The notes beneath the pieces are model-generated. The model was not told the origin of the DNA, did not search any database, and saw only the letters and a program-made list of their open reading frames with translations. This document shows positions 1 to 7,666 of a stretch of DNA of 16,608 nt, one piece after another (position 1 is the first letter of the stretch; every line of letters begins with the position of its first letter). Source of the stretch: DASYSA01 sp036003885 (GTDB lineage: Bacteria > Acidobacteriota > Blastocatellia > UBA7656); contig DASYSA010000664.1 of NCBI GenBank assembly GCA_036003885.1, forward strand, positions 1 to 16,608. Direction: 5' to 3'. The translations under genes were made by a program, and so were the position numbers.

Positions 1-813
1 GTCTCGCTTGGAGAAGCCGTGCGAGACGCGAGCTTTGCATTGATAGTTATTCCGTCACACACGATGCGCGAGATGATGGAGCGGATGAAATCTCATCTGC
101 ATTCCGAATTGGTCATCGTGAGCGCGGCCAAAGGCGTGGAGAACGGAACGCTGATGCGGATGTCTGAGGTGATGTCGGATGTCCTGGATCAGGAACTCGC
201 TTCGAGGTTCGTGGCACTATCAGGTCCGAGCTTCGCGCGCGAAGTCGCCAAAGGCGATCCGACGGCGATCGTTGCAGCCTCGGGCAATTCTGAAGCGTCA
301 GCGCTGATCCAGCTCGCGCTCAGTTCCTCCACGTTTCGCGTCTACACCAACAACGACGTGGTGGGAGTCGAACTGGGCGGTGCCGTCAAGAACGTGGTTG
401 CGATAGCGGCAGGAGTGGTCAGAGGACTGGGTTTCGGCACAAACTCGGTCGCGGCAATTGTGACCAGGGGTCTCGCGGAGATGACGAGACTGGCAGTGTC
501 GGCGGGTGCGCGACTCGAGACGATGGCTGGGCTTGCAGGGCTCGGAGACCTGGTTCTGACATGCACGGGCGAGCTATCGCGCAACCGTAAGGTCGGAGTA
601 GAGCTGGGGAGCGGCCGCAGTCTCGCAGATGTACTGGCGGGGACGCGCGAAATCGCGGAAGGTGTGAAGACCACACGGGCGATTCGCGAACTTGGGCGGC
701 GCCTTGGAATCGAACTTCCGATCACCGAAAGCATCTACGCTCTGCTTTACGAAGGCAAATCCGCCGTCGAAGCAGCCGGTGAGTTGATGGGGCGGCCGTT
801 GAAAGGGGAATAG
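1..813 (+). CDS. gpsA: NAD(P)+-dependent glycerol-3-phosphate dehydrogenase, 5'-truncated by window edge
   Basis: Cytoplasmic enzyme interconverting dihydroxyacetone phosphate and sn-glycerol-3-phosphate, the backbone for phospholipid synthesis. The reading frame is open to base 1, so the gene starts upstream; about 270 residues are visible and roughly 60-65 N-terminal residues of a usual ~335 are missing, including the Rossmann GxGxxG. Seen in the fragment: the end of the nucleotide-binding fold (ALIVIPSHTMRE), the SGPSFAREVA block (about residues 74-83), the substrate-domain block GGAVKNVVAIAAG with the conserved catalytic Lys at about 130, and GLAGLGDLVLTCTGELSRNR (about 177-196), the family signature ending in a substrate-binding Arg. 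The GTG at 19 lies inside the conserved domain and is not the true start. The gene ends with TAG and is followed by a repeat-bearing gap. Family assignment is very secure. Confidence 0.96.
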   Translation, partial: VSLGEAVRDASFALIVIPSHTMREMMERMKSHLHSELVIVSAAKGVENGTLMRMSEVMSDVLDQELASRFVALSGPSFAREVAKGDPTAIVAASGNSEASALIQLALSSSTFRVYTNNDVVGVELGGAVKNVVAIAAGVVRGLGFGTNSVAAIVTRGLAEMTRLAVSAGARLETMAGLAGLGDLVLTCTGELSRNRKVGVELGSGRSLADVLAGTREIAEGVKTTRAIRELGRRLGIELPITESIYALLYEGKSAVEAAGELMGRPLKGE

Positions 814-819
814 AGACGG

Positions 820-954
820 TTTTACGTTTTACGTCTTACGTTTTGCGTTTGCCGTTCGGGTCTGGTCATTCGCGGTCAGCCCGCTGCGAGCACCTCGATT
901 TAGCGACGACGCAAACGCAAAACGTAAAACGTAAAACGCAAACGTAAAACGTTT
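820..954. repeat. Inverted pair of heptamer arrays (TTTTACG / CGTAAAA)
   Basis: The left arm at 820-854 reads as five 7-bp units (TTTTACG twice, TCTTACG, TTTTGCG, TTTGCCG). The right arm at 910-954 carries the reverse-complement units (CGTAAAA three times, CGCAAAA, CGCAAA twice). About 55 bp separate the arms, so a long imperfect hairpin or cruciform can form. It begins 7 bp after the gpsA stop. The spacer contains an 11-mer (868-878) that recurs at 4094-4104. The rest of the 332-bp gap up to 1145 holds no gene that I can see. A role in ending gpsA transcription is possible, but there is no classic U-tract terminator. Confidence 0.85.
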
Positions 955-1102
955 CTGCCTTCGCTAGACAGGAGCACGCCGTTGCCACTATCCTGATGAC
1001 CGACCTCAAGCCGTCATTCGCAGAAGAAATGGCGGTTCGAAGCGTCTAGTCTTTGCGCGCAGCGAGGCTAAAATCGCAAGTCAAGCTGGCTGAATCTACG
1101 GG

Positions 1103-1125
1103 CGCGCTTGCGCGGTTCTTTTTGA
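1103..1125 (+). terminator. Weak GC hairpin plus T-run in the leader of the next gene
   Basis: CGCGC at 1103-1107 and GCGCG at 1110-1114 can form a short stem (four pairs with a CTTG loop), followed by TTCTTTTT at 1116-1123. It lies just ahead of the Shine-Dalgarno of the gene at 1146, so it could be a leader attenuator or the terminator of an upstream transcript. The stem is short and may be chance. Confidence 0.2.
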
Positions 1126-1128
1126 AAG

Positions 1129-1136
1129 AAGGAGAG
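1129..1136 (+). promoter_or_regulatory. Shine-Dalgarno site fixing the start at 1146
   Basis: AAGGAGAG lies 9 nt before the ATG at 1146. The longer reading from 1053 would place this site inside the coding region and add a charged 31-residue extension with no hydrophobic or conserved character, so the later ATG is preferred. Confidence 0.75.
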
Positions 1137-1145
1137 AGAAAGCAA

Positions 1146-1979
1146 ATGTCTAACTACGATCCCAATACGACGACTCCTATTGGCCCGCCTCAGGGTCCTC
1201 CGGGCGCGGGAGGTCCGGGCTATCCGGGGCAGCCGGGCTATCCGGGACAGGCGGGCCAGCCACCCACGCAGAAGTCGAATACCTGGATTTGGGTGCTGGG
1301 AGGGTGCGGTACGGTTCTTCTGATCGGCGTGGTTGCAGCTGCCGTCATCGGTTACCTGGCGGCCAGAAAGGTCCAGCAAGTCGCCAACAATCCTGCGATG
1401 GCGACCGCAAAGATGATGGTTGCTATGAACCCGGATCTCGAGACAGTGTCTACAGACGAAGCTAAAGGAACCATAACCATCAAGGATAGGACTACCGGCA
1501 AGATCGTGACCGTCAACTTCGACGCCGTGAAGGACGGTAAGATCGTCTTTAAGGGAGAAGGAGACGAAAACGTTACGATCGAGGCCAAAGGCGGCGAGGG
1601 ATCGGGGTCCCTGGAAGTGAAAACTGACAAAGGGTCGATGAAGTTCGGCGCCGGCTCGGGTGCCGACAAACTGCCCGACTGGCTCCCTTCCTACCCGGGC
1701 GCGAAAGCTGAGGGAGTCTTTTCGATGCGAGGCGATGACGGGAGTACCGGATCCTTCTCTTTTACAACGACCGACTCTGTGGATCAGGTGATGAGCTACT
1801 ACGAAACCGAACTCAAGGGAGAAGACTTGAGAGTCAGTGTGACCACGACGAAAACGAACGGAATAACCGGCGGAGTGGTCACGGGTGAAGACAAGGGTAA
1901 GGGCCGCACCGCCGTAGTGACCGTGGGCGCAAAATCAGGCGGCGCCCAGGTAAACGTGACCTTTGTGTCGAAGGACTAG
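1146..1979 (+). CDS. Membrane-anchored protein with Pro/Gly-rich N-terminus, function unknown
   Basis: A 277-residue protein I do not recognise as a named family. Residues 1-45 form a cytoplasmic Pro/Gly/Gln-rich tail with repeated GYPGQ units (about 26-35). Residues 47-73 (WIWVLGGCGTVLLIGVVAAA and on) are one transmembrane helix. The remaining ~200 residues are hydrophilic and probably outside the membrane. The first part (100-165) has alternating beta-like segments rich in Lys, Thr and Gly. The second begins PDWLPSYPGAKAEG (177-190) and contains a YYETELKGEDL helix (218-228), a layout seen in many uncharacterised acidobacterial proteins (weak memory-based statement). A strong ribosome site precedes the chosen start. 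It converges with the vWA lipoprotein gene, with an inverted repeat between them. It has no cysteines outside the membrane segment and no catalytic motif. A structural or sensory envelope role is only a guess. Confidence 0.8.
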   Translation: MSNYDPNTTTPIGPPQGPPGAGGPGYPGQPGYPGQAGQPPTQKSNTWIWVLGGCGTVLLIGVVAAAVIGYLAARKVQQVANNPAMATAKMMVAMNPDLETVSTDEAKGTITIKDRTTGKIVTVNFDAVKDGKIVFKGEGDENVTIEAKGGEGSGSLEVKTDKGSMKFGAGSGADKLPDWLPSYPGAKAEGVFSMRGDDGSTGSFSFTTTDSVDQVMSYYETELKGEDLRVSVTTTKTNGITGGVVTGEDKGKGRTAVVTVGAKSGGAQVNVTFVSKD

Positions 1980-2010
1980 AAACTCTTCAACGGCCAATGC
2001 AGAGTAGATC

Positions 2011-2059
2011 TGGCAGGACGATAAGCGCTCATAGAAGACGAGGCTGAATCGTCCTGCCA
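2011..2059. terminator. 12-bp perfect inverted repeat between convergent genes
   Basis: TGGCAGGACGAT at 2011-2022 is matched exactly by ATCGTCCTGCCA at 2048-2059, with a 25-nt loop. It occupies the 94-bp gap between the stop at 1979 (+) and the stop at 2074 (-), the expected position for a bidirectional terminator. No T-run follows on either strand, so it may act as a transcript-end stabilising hairpin or with Rho instead. Confidence 0.5.
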
Positions 2060-2073
2060 AGGGTGCAATGTGA

Positions 2074-3696
2074 CTAGTCCTGTCCTCTCACGAGCGTCTC
2101 GCTTCTTTCAACGAGGCTGATGAACTCTGATCGATAGCCCTCCAGGTCCTCACCTTTCGCTTCCCGGGCCAACGCAAGACAGTTCGCGTAAGCCGAGTTG
2201 GCTTTGAACTTCGAATCCCTCAACAGCATCCCGAACTGCGCGACCGCCGCGGAGAACTTGAAGTTGTTGGAGGCCGCCCCAATGTAGCCGTTTGAGTCGA
2301 GGACCGTGTGCGCTACTAGCTTACTGGCATTTTCTGCCGGCGGCTTGTAGCGCAGTTTTACGGTCATCAACTCATTGGTCGCGAATGCATCGCGTTTGAC
2401 CTCGTTCGTCTGATACTTCAGCGAGTCCACGCCGGCGATCTTTGCGTCGACGCCGGTCGGAATAATCTCGTAGAGGGCAGTGACCGTGTGGCCTGCTCCG
2501 ATCTCCCCGGCATCCTTTTTGTCGTCTTTGAAGTCCTCGGCGCGAAGAAGCCGGTTTTCATAGCCAATAAGCCTGTAGGCTTGCACCTTAGCCGGGTTGA
2601 ACTCCACCTGAATTTTGACATCTTTGGCGATCGTGTACAGCGTGCCGCCGAGTTCGTTTACCAGTACTTTCTTCGCTTCCTTTAGTGAATCCAGGTACGC
2701 ATAGTTTCCGTTGCCCTTGTCGGCGAGTTGCTCCATCTTCGCGTCTTTTAGGTTTCCGACGCCCAGCCCGAGCACTGTTAAGTAGATACCCTCCTTGCGC
2801 TTTTCCTCGATCATCCGAACGAGCTCCCCGTCGCTGCTCGTTCCTACATTGAAGTCGCCATCGGTGGCCAGAATCACCCTGTTGTTTCCGTGATCGATGA
2901 AGTTGTGCCGGGCGACCTGATAGGCGAGGCTGATTCCTTCTCCTCCGTTTGTCGAACCGCCGGCTTGAAGCTTTCCAATAGCCTGGAGAATCTCTTCCTT
3001 TCGATCGCCGCTGATTGATGGCAACACGAGGCCTGCTGCGCCCGCGTAGACAACGATGGCTACGTGGTCGCTTTCACGGAGTTGGTGAACGAGCAGATTC
3101 AATGCGGACTTCAGCAGCGGCAACTTATCCGGCTGGTCCATCGATCCTGAAACATCGATCAGGAATACCAGGTTGCCAGGCGGCAATTTTTCGGACGATA
3201 TCTGCCTTCCCTGCAGCGCTACCTCCACGAGCTTGTGCTGAGTGTTCCAGGGACACCGAGCGATCTCAGTCTGTATTGAGAACGGGCGGTCGTCTTCTGG
3301 CTGTGGATAGTCGTACTTGAAGTAGTTGATCATCTCTTCAATGCGGACGGCGTCCCTTGGTGGAAGCCGCCCCTCATTGATGAAGCGCCTGATGTTGCTG
3401 TAAGAAGCCGAGTCCACGTCGATTGAGAAAGTTGAGAGAGGATTGTTGGCGACTGCGAGGAACTCGTTCTCGCCGATGTGGCCGTATTCTTCGGTGTTGA
3501 AGCGACCGGGTTCCTGGTGCCCCTGCTGCTGATCGTAGCTGTCAGCAGGCCCGCGCTCTTGAGCACCTTGCATCGCCTTTTCTGTTGCGATGCCGTGTTT
3601 TGCCCTGTCGCTGCGAGAGGTGCATGAGGTGAAACCCATGAGAATGAACACACAGACAAGGATATGTGCTAAGGCATTACTTAACTTTATGTTCAT
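2074..3696 (-). CDS. YfbK-type von Willebrand factor A domain lipoprotein
   Basis: A 540-residue envelope protein. Residues 1-25 form a lipoprotein signal (hydrophobic ALAHILVCVFILMGFTSC, lipobox FTSC, Cys25). A polar linker (26-75) follows. Residues 76-165 match the vWA N-terminal domain (NEFLAVANNPLSTFSIDVDS). The vWA domain proper (about 174-350) has an intact metal-binding MIDAS site: DVSGS (Asp181, Ser183, Ser185), Thr249 in GGSTNGG, and Asp279 in ATDGDFN. The C-terminal part (360-540) fits the DUF3520-type domain usual in this family. Members bind metal and protein ligands; the partner is unknown here, and no MoxR ATPase, sigma factor or TonB gene lies beside it. The start at 3696 is preferred over 3765 because it gives a proper lipoprotein signal preceded by a strong GGAGG. 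Domain call is very secure, cellular role is not. Confidence 0.93.
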   Translation of the reverse strand: MNIKLSNALAHILVCVFILMGFTSCTSRSDRAKHGIATEKAMQGAQERGPADSYDQQQGHQEPGRFNTEEYGHIGENEFLAVANNPLSTFSIDVDSASYSNIRRFINEGRLPPRDAVRIEEMINYFKYDYPQPEDDRPFSIQTEIARCPWNTQHKLVEVALQGRQISSEKLPPGNLVFLIDVSGSMDQPDKLPLLKSALNLLVHQLRESDHVAIVVYAGAAGLVLPSISGDRKEEILQAIGKLQAGGSTNGGEGISLAYQVARHNFIDHGNNRVILATDGDFNVGTSSDGELVRMIEEKRKEGIYLTVLGLGVGNLKDAKMEQLADKGNGNYAYLDSLKEAKKVLVNELGGTLYTIAKDVKIQVEFNPAKVQAYRLIGYENRLLRAEDFKDDKKDAGEIGAGHTVTALYEIIPTGVDAKIAGVDSLKYQTNEVKRDAFATNELMTVKLRYKPPAENASKLVAHTVLDSNGYIGAASNNFKFSAAVAQFGMLLRDSKFKANSAYANCLALAREAKGEDLEGYRSEFISLVERSETLVRGQD

Positions 3697-3700
3697 GATT

Positions 3701-3705
3701 CCTCC
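3701..3705 (-). promoter_or_regulatory. Shine-Dalgarno site fixing the vWA lipoprotein start
   Basis: On the minus strand GGAGG lies 4 nt before the ATG whose first base is 3696. The upstream alternative ATG at 3765 lacks such a site and would bury the signal peptide 23 residues inside the protein. Confidence 0.8.
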
Positions 3706-3992
3706 GTTCTGTTGCCGAGGTTGAAAGTGTTGGTCCCGCGGCATTGAAAAAAGTTCGTTACTCAAGAACGTTGCTATCGATGGTCCTTGCTGTTCCTATT
3801 AAACGCACGAACCCGAAGTCCGGTTACATGAACCCATTACCTACACCGATCTGACGCCCTGAATCGCTGCGCCTCTGGCAAGGTCCGCGTTCGGCGCGCT
3901 AGAATGACTCGTCCGTTTTCACTGTTCGACGGACTGCATCGTTAGAGATCGCTCTCGACGCGGCTAAGGGGTTCTATGCGAAGAGCGGACTG

Positions 3993-4122
3993 ATCCGCTA
4001 ATAACGCGAATCTTCGCTAAAGGAACTCCGTCCGCGAACAGAAAGGCCTGGCAAAGACCTGATCGAAGATTGAGAGCGAGGACCGTCCCGCTGATTCGCG
4101 GTCATTCGCGAGATTAGCGGAT
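3993..4122. repeat. Imperfect 19-bp inverted repeat upstream of the SDR gene
   Basis: Arms 3993-4011 and 4104-4122 match at 17 of 19 positions when one is reverse-complemented (core ATCCGCTAAT...CGCGAAT), separated by 92 bp. The left arm can alternatively form a small local hairpin with its own upstream flank: AGCGGA 3984-3989, loop CTGA, TCCGCT 3994-3999. The right arm ends 25 bp before the ATG at 4148, so the structure probably sits in or near the mRNA leader. Its origin as an operator pair, a repeat element or a transposon relic cannot be decided from one copy. Confidence 0.55.
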
Positions 4123-4147
4123 AGCATTCATTCGGTACGTTTGAACT

Positions 4148-5122
4148 ATGGACAACATCTACTTCATCACCGGCGCACAGGGATGCATTGGATCCTGGGT
4201 AGTCAAAACCCTCGTCGAGCGCGGCGACCTGCCGGTGGTCTTCGACCGCAGCGAAGATGCCGGCCGTTTGAGCGCGATCATGGATCGCCTCCTGATAGGA
4301 CGGGTTCGGGTTCTGATCGGGGACATCACCGATTCCAGAGTCGTCGTTGAAGCTCTTGCCCGTTCGAACGCGCGTCACATCATTCATCTTGCGGGCCTCC
4401 AGGTGCCCACCTGTAAGGCTGATCCGATAGCGGGCGCGATGGTCAATGTCATCGGCACCCTCAATGTCTTCGAAGCTGCTCGCGCCCAGGGTATCGATCG
4501 AGTCGTTTACGCGAGCTCGGCTGCGGTCTTCGGCCTGGGTGAAGACGACGCGCCGCTCGACGAATCGGCCGCGTGCGAGCCCGCCACCCACTATGGCGTC
4601 TTCAAGCGCACCAACGAAGGCAACGCCCGGGTCTACTATCTCGACTATGGACTGTCGAGTGTTGGCCTGCGTCCTCTCACGGTTTACGGTCCCGGCCGCG
4701 ACGCCGGACTCACAAGCGATCCCACCAAGGCAATGAAGGCCGCGGTGCTCGGGCGCCGCTTCCACATTCGATTCGGAGGGACAACCGATTTTCAGTATGT
4801 GGCAGATACAGCCGCCGCGTTCGTCGCGTGCGCCGATCGCGCTCCGGCCGGCGCACACGTCTTCAATCTGCATGGCGACGCGGTTGAGATCTCAGAGTTG
4901 ATCCGAGTTGTGGACACCCAGCTTCCACGCGAACATCGTGGGCTGATCTCTTTCAGCGGGCCCTCTATCCCGGTCGCTTCGGCGCTGAGCGACGCGGCTA
5001 TTCGCGGGACGATCGAGGGGCTTTCGCACACCCCACTCGAGCAGGGTGTGCGCCAGACGATCGAGACCTTCACCACGCTGCGTGACCAGGGAGCGCTCGA
5101 CACCAGCGATATTGATACATAG
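4148..5122 (+). CDS. NAD(P)-dependent epimerase/dehydratase (extended SDR family)
   Basis: A 324-residue cytoplasmic oxidoreductase. The N-terminal Rossmann motif is TGAQGCIG (residues 8-15), the extended-SDR GxxGxxG. Asp59-Ile-Thr-Asp follows the fourth element, HLAG is at 80-83, and the active-site set is Ser123/Ser124 (YASSAAVFG) and Tyr149-x3-Lys153 (THYGVFKRTNE). LRPLTVYGPGRD (175-185) and DFQYVADTAAAF (214-225) are family blocks. Length is normal. The family covers nucleotide-sugar epimerases, uronate dehydrogenases and hydroxy-acid dehydrogenases; the substrate cannot be read from the sequence. The next gene starts 40 bp downstream on the same strand, so the two probably share a transcript. 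No Shine-Dalgarno is visible, but the ATG puts the Rossmann fold at its usual distance from the N-terminus. Confidence 0.93.
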   Translation: MDNIYFITGAQGCIGSWVVKTLVERGDLPVVFDRSEDAGRLSAIMDRLLIGRVRVLIGDITDSRVVVEALARSNARHIIHLAGLQVPTCKADPIAGAMVNVIGTLNVFEAARAQGIDRVVYASSAAVFGLGEDDAPLDESAACEPATHYGVFKRTNEGNARVYYLDYGLSSVGLRPLTVYGPGRDAGLTSDPTKAMKAAVLGRRFHIRFGGTTDFQYVADTAAAFVACADRAPAGAHVFNLHGDAVEISELIRVVDTQLPREHRGLISFSGPSIPVASALSDAAIRGTIEGLSHTPLEQGVRQTIETFTTLRDQGALDTSDIDT

Positions 5123-5162
5123 ATCCGAAGAGGGCGCGGGGTGAAGCTCTCACGCACTTTGA

Positions 5163-6329
5163 ATGCCATCAAACTCAACAATGCGAGCGTGTGTATTGAC
5201 CGACGTTGCGACGCTCGAGGTGCGGGAAGTGCCCCGTCCCGAGATCGGACCACACGACGTTCTGGTTAGGGTTTCCTCGGTCGGTCTTTGCGGGACCGAC
5301 TTTCACATCTTCGAAGGGCACGCCAACTACAACACCGACGGGCAGGGAAGGCTCCTTGCTTTAGTCGACCATCCTCAGATACTCGGCCACGAGATTGCAG
5401 GAGTCATCGAAGAGACCGGGCGTGAAGTCGGTGATCTTCGAGCCGGGGACCGCGTGGTCCTCGATCAGGGGTTGAACTGTCTAAGCGAGCGCCGAGCGCA
5501 GCTCTGCGAATACTGCTCGAGCGGTGATTCACATCAGTGCGAATCCTACCGCGAGCACGGCATAACCGGTTTGCAGGGAGGATTGGCCGACTACATAGCG
5601 ATTCCGGCGGTGAATGCGGTTCGGATCAGTTCGGATCTGGACTCCGGGGAAGCTGCTCTGGCCGAACCGGTGGGCTGCATTGTTCATTCGTCCGACGCCG
5701 CTAGTCGCGCTTGCGGTCGTTACGCGATCAACCACGCGGACGCTGACAGGCGGGTCCGCGCCGCATTGATATGCGGCGCTGGACCTGCGGGACTGCTCTT
5801 CGCGCAATACCTTCGCAATGTGCTCGGCTACGATGAGCTGTTGATTGTAGCGGAACCGAATGTCCGCAAACGTGCTCTGGCGGCCAGTTTTGGGGCATCG
5901 GTGATCGATCCGAATGCGGCTGACCTGGTCGCAACGGTTCAGGAGATGACCGATGGCAGGCGAGTGGAATACCTGATTGAGGCGACTGGCGCCGGGCTGG
6001 TGTTTGCTCAGATTCCCGGATTGATCCGCAAGCAGGCAACGGTCCTGTTGTATGGGCACGGCCACTACGGTGTCGATCTGGGCGTGATGAACAATGTCCA
6101 ATTCATGGAGCCGACGCTTGTGAGTCCGGTTGGAGCGTCTGGTGGATTTGAGCCGGACGGGCGGCCGTCCACTTACCGTCGGGCGCTCCGGCTGATCGAA
6201 GAGGGCCTGATCAGAGTCGCGCCGTTCATCACCCATCGCTACAGTAGTCTTGAATCGGCGACCGAAGTATTCGCGGGAGATCACCGGGCGCTCAATTATG
6301 TAAAGGGAGTGGTGATGCTTGGGGCCTAA
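5163..6329 (+). CDS. Zinc-type alcohol/polyol dehydrogenase (MDR family)
   Basis: A 388-residue NAD(P)-dependent dehydrogenase of the medium-chain family, nearest in style to sorbitol/threonine dehydrogenases. Catalytic zinc ligands are Cys43 (GLCGTDFH), His76 with Glu77 (LGHEIAGV), and probably Glu168 (LAEPVGC). The coenzyme fold has CGAGPAGLLFAQYL at 204-217. Structural-zinc cysteines appear as Cys106, Cys115, Cys118 and Cys126; the last three have normal spacing, but the first is displaced by about six residues from the usual C-x2-C-x2-C-x7-C pattern. The gene follows the SDR gene by 40 bp, suggesting joint use on a sugar or hydroxy-acid. Neither ATG 5163 nor the alternative ATG 5181 (protein starting MRACVLTD, a typical family start) has a clear ribosome site, so the first six residues are uncertain. 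Confidence 0.93.
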   Translation: MPSNSTMRACVLTDVATLEVREVPRPEIGPHDVLVRVSSVGLCGTDFHIFEGHANYNTDGQGRLLALVDHPQILGHEIAGVIEETGREVGDLRAGDRVVLDQGLNCLSERRAQLCEYCSSGDSHQCESYREHGITGLQGGLADYIAIPAVNAVRISSDLDSGEAALAEPVGCIVHSSDAASRACGRYAINHADADRRVRAALICGAGPAGLLFAQYLRNVLGYDELLIVAEPNVRKRALAASFGASVIDPNAADLVATVQEMTDGRRVEYLIEATGAGLVFAQIPGLIRKQATVLLYGHGHYGVDLGVMNNVQFMEPTLVSPVGASGGFEPDGRPSTYRRALRLIEEGLIRVAPFITHRYSSLESATEVFAGDHRALNYVKGVVMLGA

Positions 6330-6330
6330 C

Positions 6331-6402
6331 GGAATTTCGAATTGCGAATTTCGAATTGCGAATTTCTGGTAACGCATGTCGAAATTCGCAATTCGAAATT
6401 CC
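6331..6402. repeat. 24-bp perfect inverted repeat built of heptamers, between convergent genes
   Basis: Arms 6331-6354 and 6379-6402 are exact reverse complements with a 24-nt spacer. The left side is a run of GAATTTC/GAATTGC heptamers continuing to 6366, which also allows a second register: 6352-6366 pairs perfectly with 6381-6395 over a 14-nt loop. The element fills the gap between the stop at 6329 (+) and the stop at 6405 (-), with almost no other sequence. It could serve as a bidirectional terminator-like hairpin, although it is AT-rich and lacks a clean T-run. Confidence 0.92.
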
Positions 6403-6404
6403 TC

Positions 6405-7556
6405 TTACGAAGGGTGTGATTTTCCAAGCAGCCGCAACACGCGTTGAAGCGCTTCGACAAAGAAGTACTCACCCCACATCACCGACTCGTTCACGCCCAG
6501 CCCGTTATGCACGTGGTATACGCCGCCCCGCAGGATGCCCTCCCACCCGTCGTCGCCTTCGCCCAGGTATTTCGTTGTGAGGGTCGCGATCGTTCGGAGA
6601 GCGCACTCGGCGTATGCCTTGCGCCGCACTTCGTCCGGTATTCGCTCGGCCAGGTTCAACAAGCCGACGACCGCAATCGCTGAGGCGCTGGTATCGACCA
6701 GCGAACGGCTATGCTCGCCTGTCTCCGGGGCGTCGAAGTCCCAGGGGGCCACGCCGTCGTCTCCTATGTGCTCCAGCCAGCAATCTGCGTTCGCGCGCGC
6801 GACTTCCATATAAGCCGGCTCACCTGTCAGATCATTACAAGTGCCGAAGCCGTACAGCGACCAGGCCAGCCCTCGGGACCAGCACGAATCACCGCGATAG
6901 CCCTGCTGTGTCGTTTGTCTCAGGAACTCGCCGGTCTCCGGATCAAAGATTCCCTCGTGAGCCGTGCTCCCATCTCCTCGAACCAGGGTCCGCCTCGTGG
7001 TCATGGAGTGCCGGTGAGCGAGCTCCATCAGCCCGGGGTCGCCCGTTTCGCTGGCAGCGTAGAAGATGATCCCCACGTTCATCATTATGTCGATAAAGTT
7101 GGAATCGGAGCTGCGAAATGACCTCAGACATCTCGACCGGTTGTTGTAACGCAGTGCGAGAGTGCGGCCCGCGTGTATGACCACGTCTTTCAGCGCGGGG
7201 TGAGGCTCTCCTTCGCGCACGGTCGTGTCGTACCACCGCTTATAGGTGCCGTGATAAAAGATGAACCCGAGATCGTGAACGTCTCGATCATCCTTTCTGG
7301 TTTCGAGCGGGCGGGAGTACTGCTCGGCCAGATCGCGCCATTGAGTATCATGTGTCTCTTCGTAGAAGATCCACATCATCCCCGGCAGGAATCCCTCGCA
7401 CCAGCGCGTCCAGGCCGGCTTCGAATTCCGCCAGCGTCCGCCATCGGTGTATACGGGGTAGAAATCAGGATCGCGCTCGACCAATAGACGAACCTGCTTT
7501 TGCGCAAACTCAAATGCGTGCTCGACGTGACCTAGAAATGAGGAGGTGTCTTTCAT
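6405..7556 (-). CDS. Glycoside hydrolase family 88, unsaturated glucuronyl hydrolase
   Basis: A 383-residue enzyme of the alpha6/alpha6-barrel GH88 type, which hydrates the double bond of 4,5-unsaturated uronic acids at the non-reducing end of oligosaccharides made by polysaccharide lyases. The two catalytic aspartates are visible: Asp95 in DVHDLGFIF and Asp156 in NFIDIMMN, 61 residues apart as in the Bacillus enzyme (Asp88, Asp149). Supporting blocks are RWCEGFLPGMMW (51-62), GDSCWSRGLAWSLYGF (222-237) and the C-terminal VHNGLGVNESVMWGEYFFVE (349-368). Length agrees with the ~377-residue family norm. There is no signal peptide, so it acts in the cytoplasm on imported oligosaccharides. ATG 7556 was chosen because the 38 extra residues available from TTG 7670 do not resemble the family. 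It lies 110 bp downstream of the larA-like gene, probably in the same operon. No lyase or transporter is in view. Confidence 0.94.
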   Translation of the reverse strand: MKDTSSFLGHVEHAFEFAQKQVRLLVERDPDFYPVYTDGGRWRNSKPAWTRWCEGFLPGMMWIFYEETHDTQWRDLAEQYSRPLETRKDDRDVHDLGFIFYHGTYKRWYDTTVREGEPHPALKDVVIHAGRTLALRYNNRSRCLRSFRSSDSNFIDIMMNVGIIFYAASETGDPGLMELAHRHSMTTRRTLVRGDGSTAHEGIFDPETGEFLRQTTQQGYRGDSCWSRGLAWSLYGFGTCNDLTGEPAYMEVARANADCWLEHIGDDGVAPWDFDAPETGEHSRSLVDTSASAIAVVGLLNLAERIPDEVRRKAYAECALRTIATLTTKYLGEGDDGWEGILRGGVYHVHNGLGVNESVMWGEYFFVEALQRVLRLLGKSHPS

Positions 7557-7666
7557 AAGAACTCGCGGCCTGATCTCTCTTCCTGATGCTTGCCCTGCGA
7601 TTGACCAGGGACACGCAGATGCCACTGATTGCGGGCCGATCCAAAGCCGTAAGACCGCACAGCCGG

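Larger units (their letters stand above)
3697..4147. other. Gene-free gap between divergent vWA and SDR genes
   Basis: 451 bp holding the promoters of two divergent genes. I find no convincing coding region: a 291-codon minus-strand frame that enters it from 4873 is the antisense shadow of the SDR gene. I cannot point to a good -35/-10 pair for either gene. The right half carries an inverted repeat (separate entry) and the 11-mer ATTCGCGGTCA at 4094-4104, also present at 868-878. No ribosome site is visible before 4148. Confidence 0.6.

Noticed and set aside
1053..1145. Longer N-terminus for the membrane protein starting at 1053
   Set aside because: A strong ribosome site directly precedes ATG 1146 and the extension has no conserved or signal-like features.
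3998..4873. 291-codon open frame on the minus strand
   Set aside because: Antisense to the well-supported SDR gene at 4148-5122; no ribosome site, no recognisable domain, and its codon pattern follows from the sense gene.
5529..6377. 282-codon open frame on the minus strand
   Set aside because: Antisense to the MDR dehydrogenase; its N-terminus is translated from the 6331-6402 palindrome.
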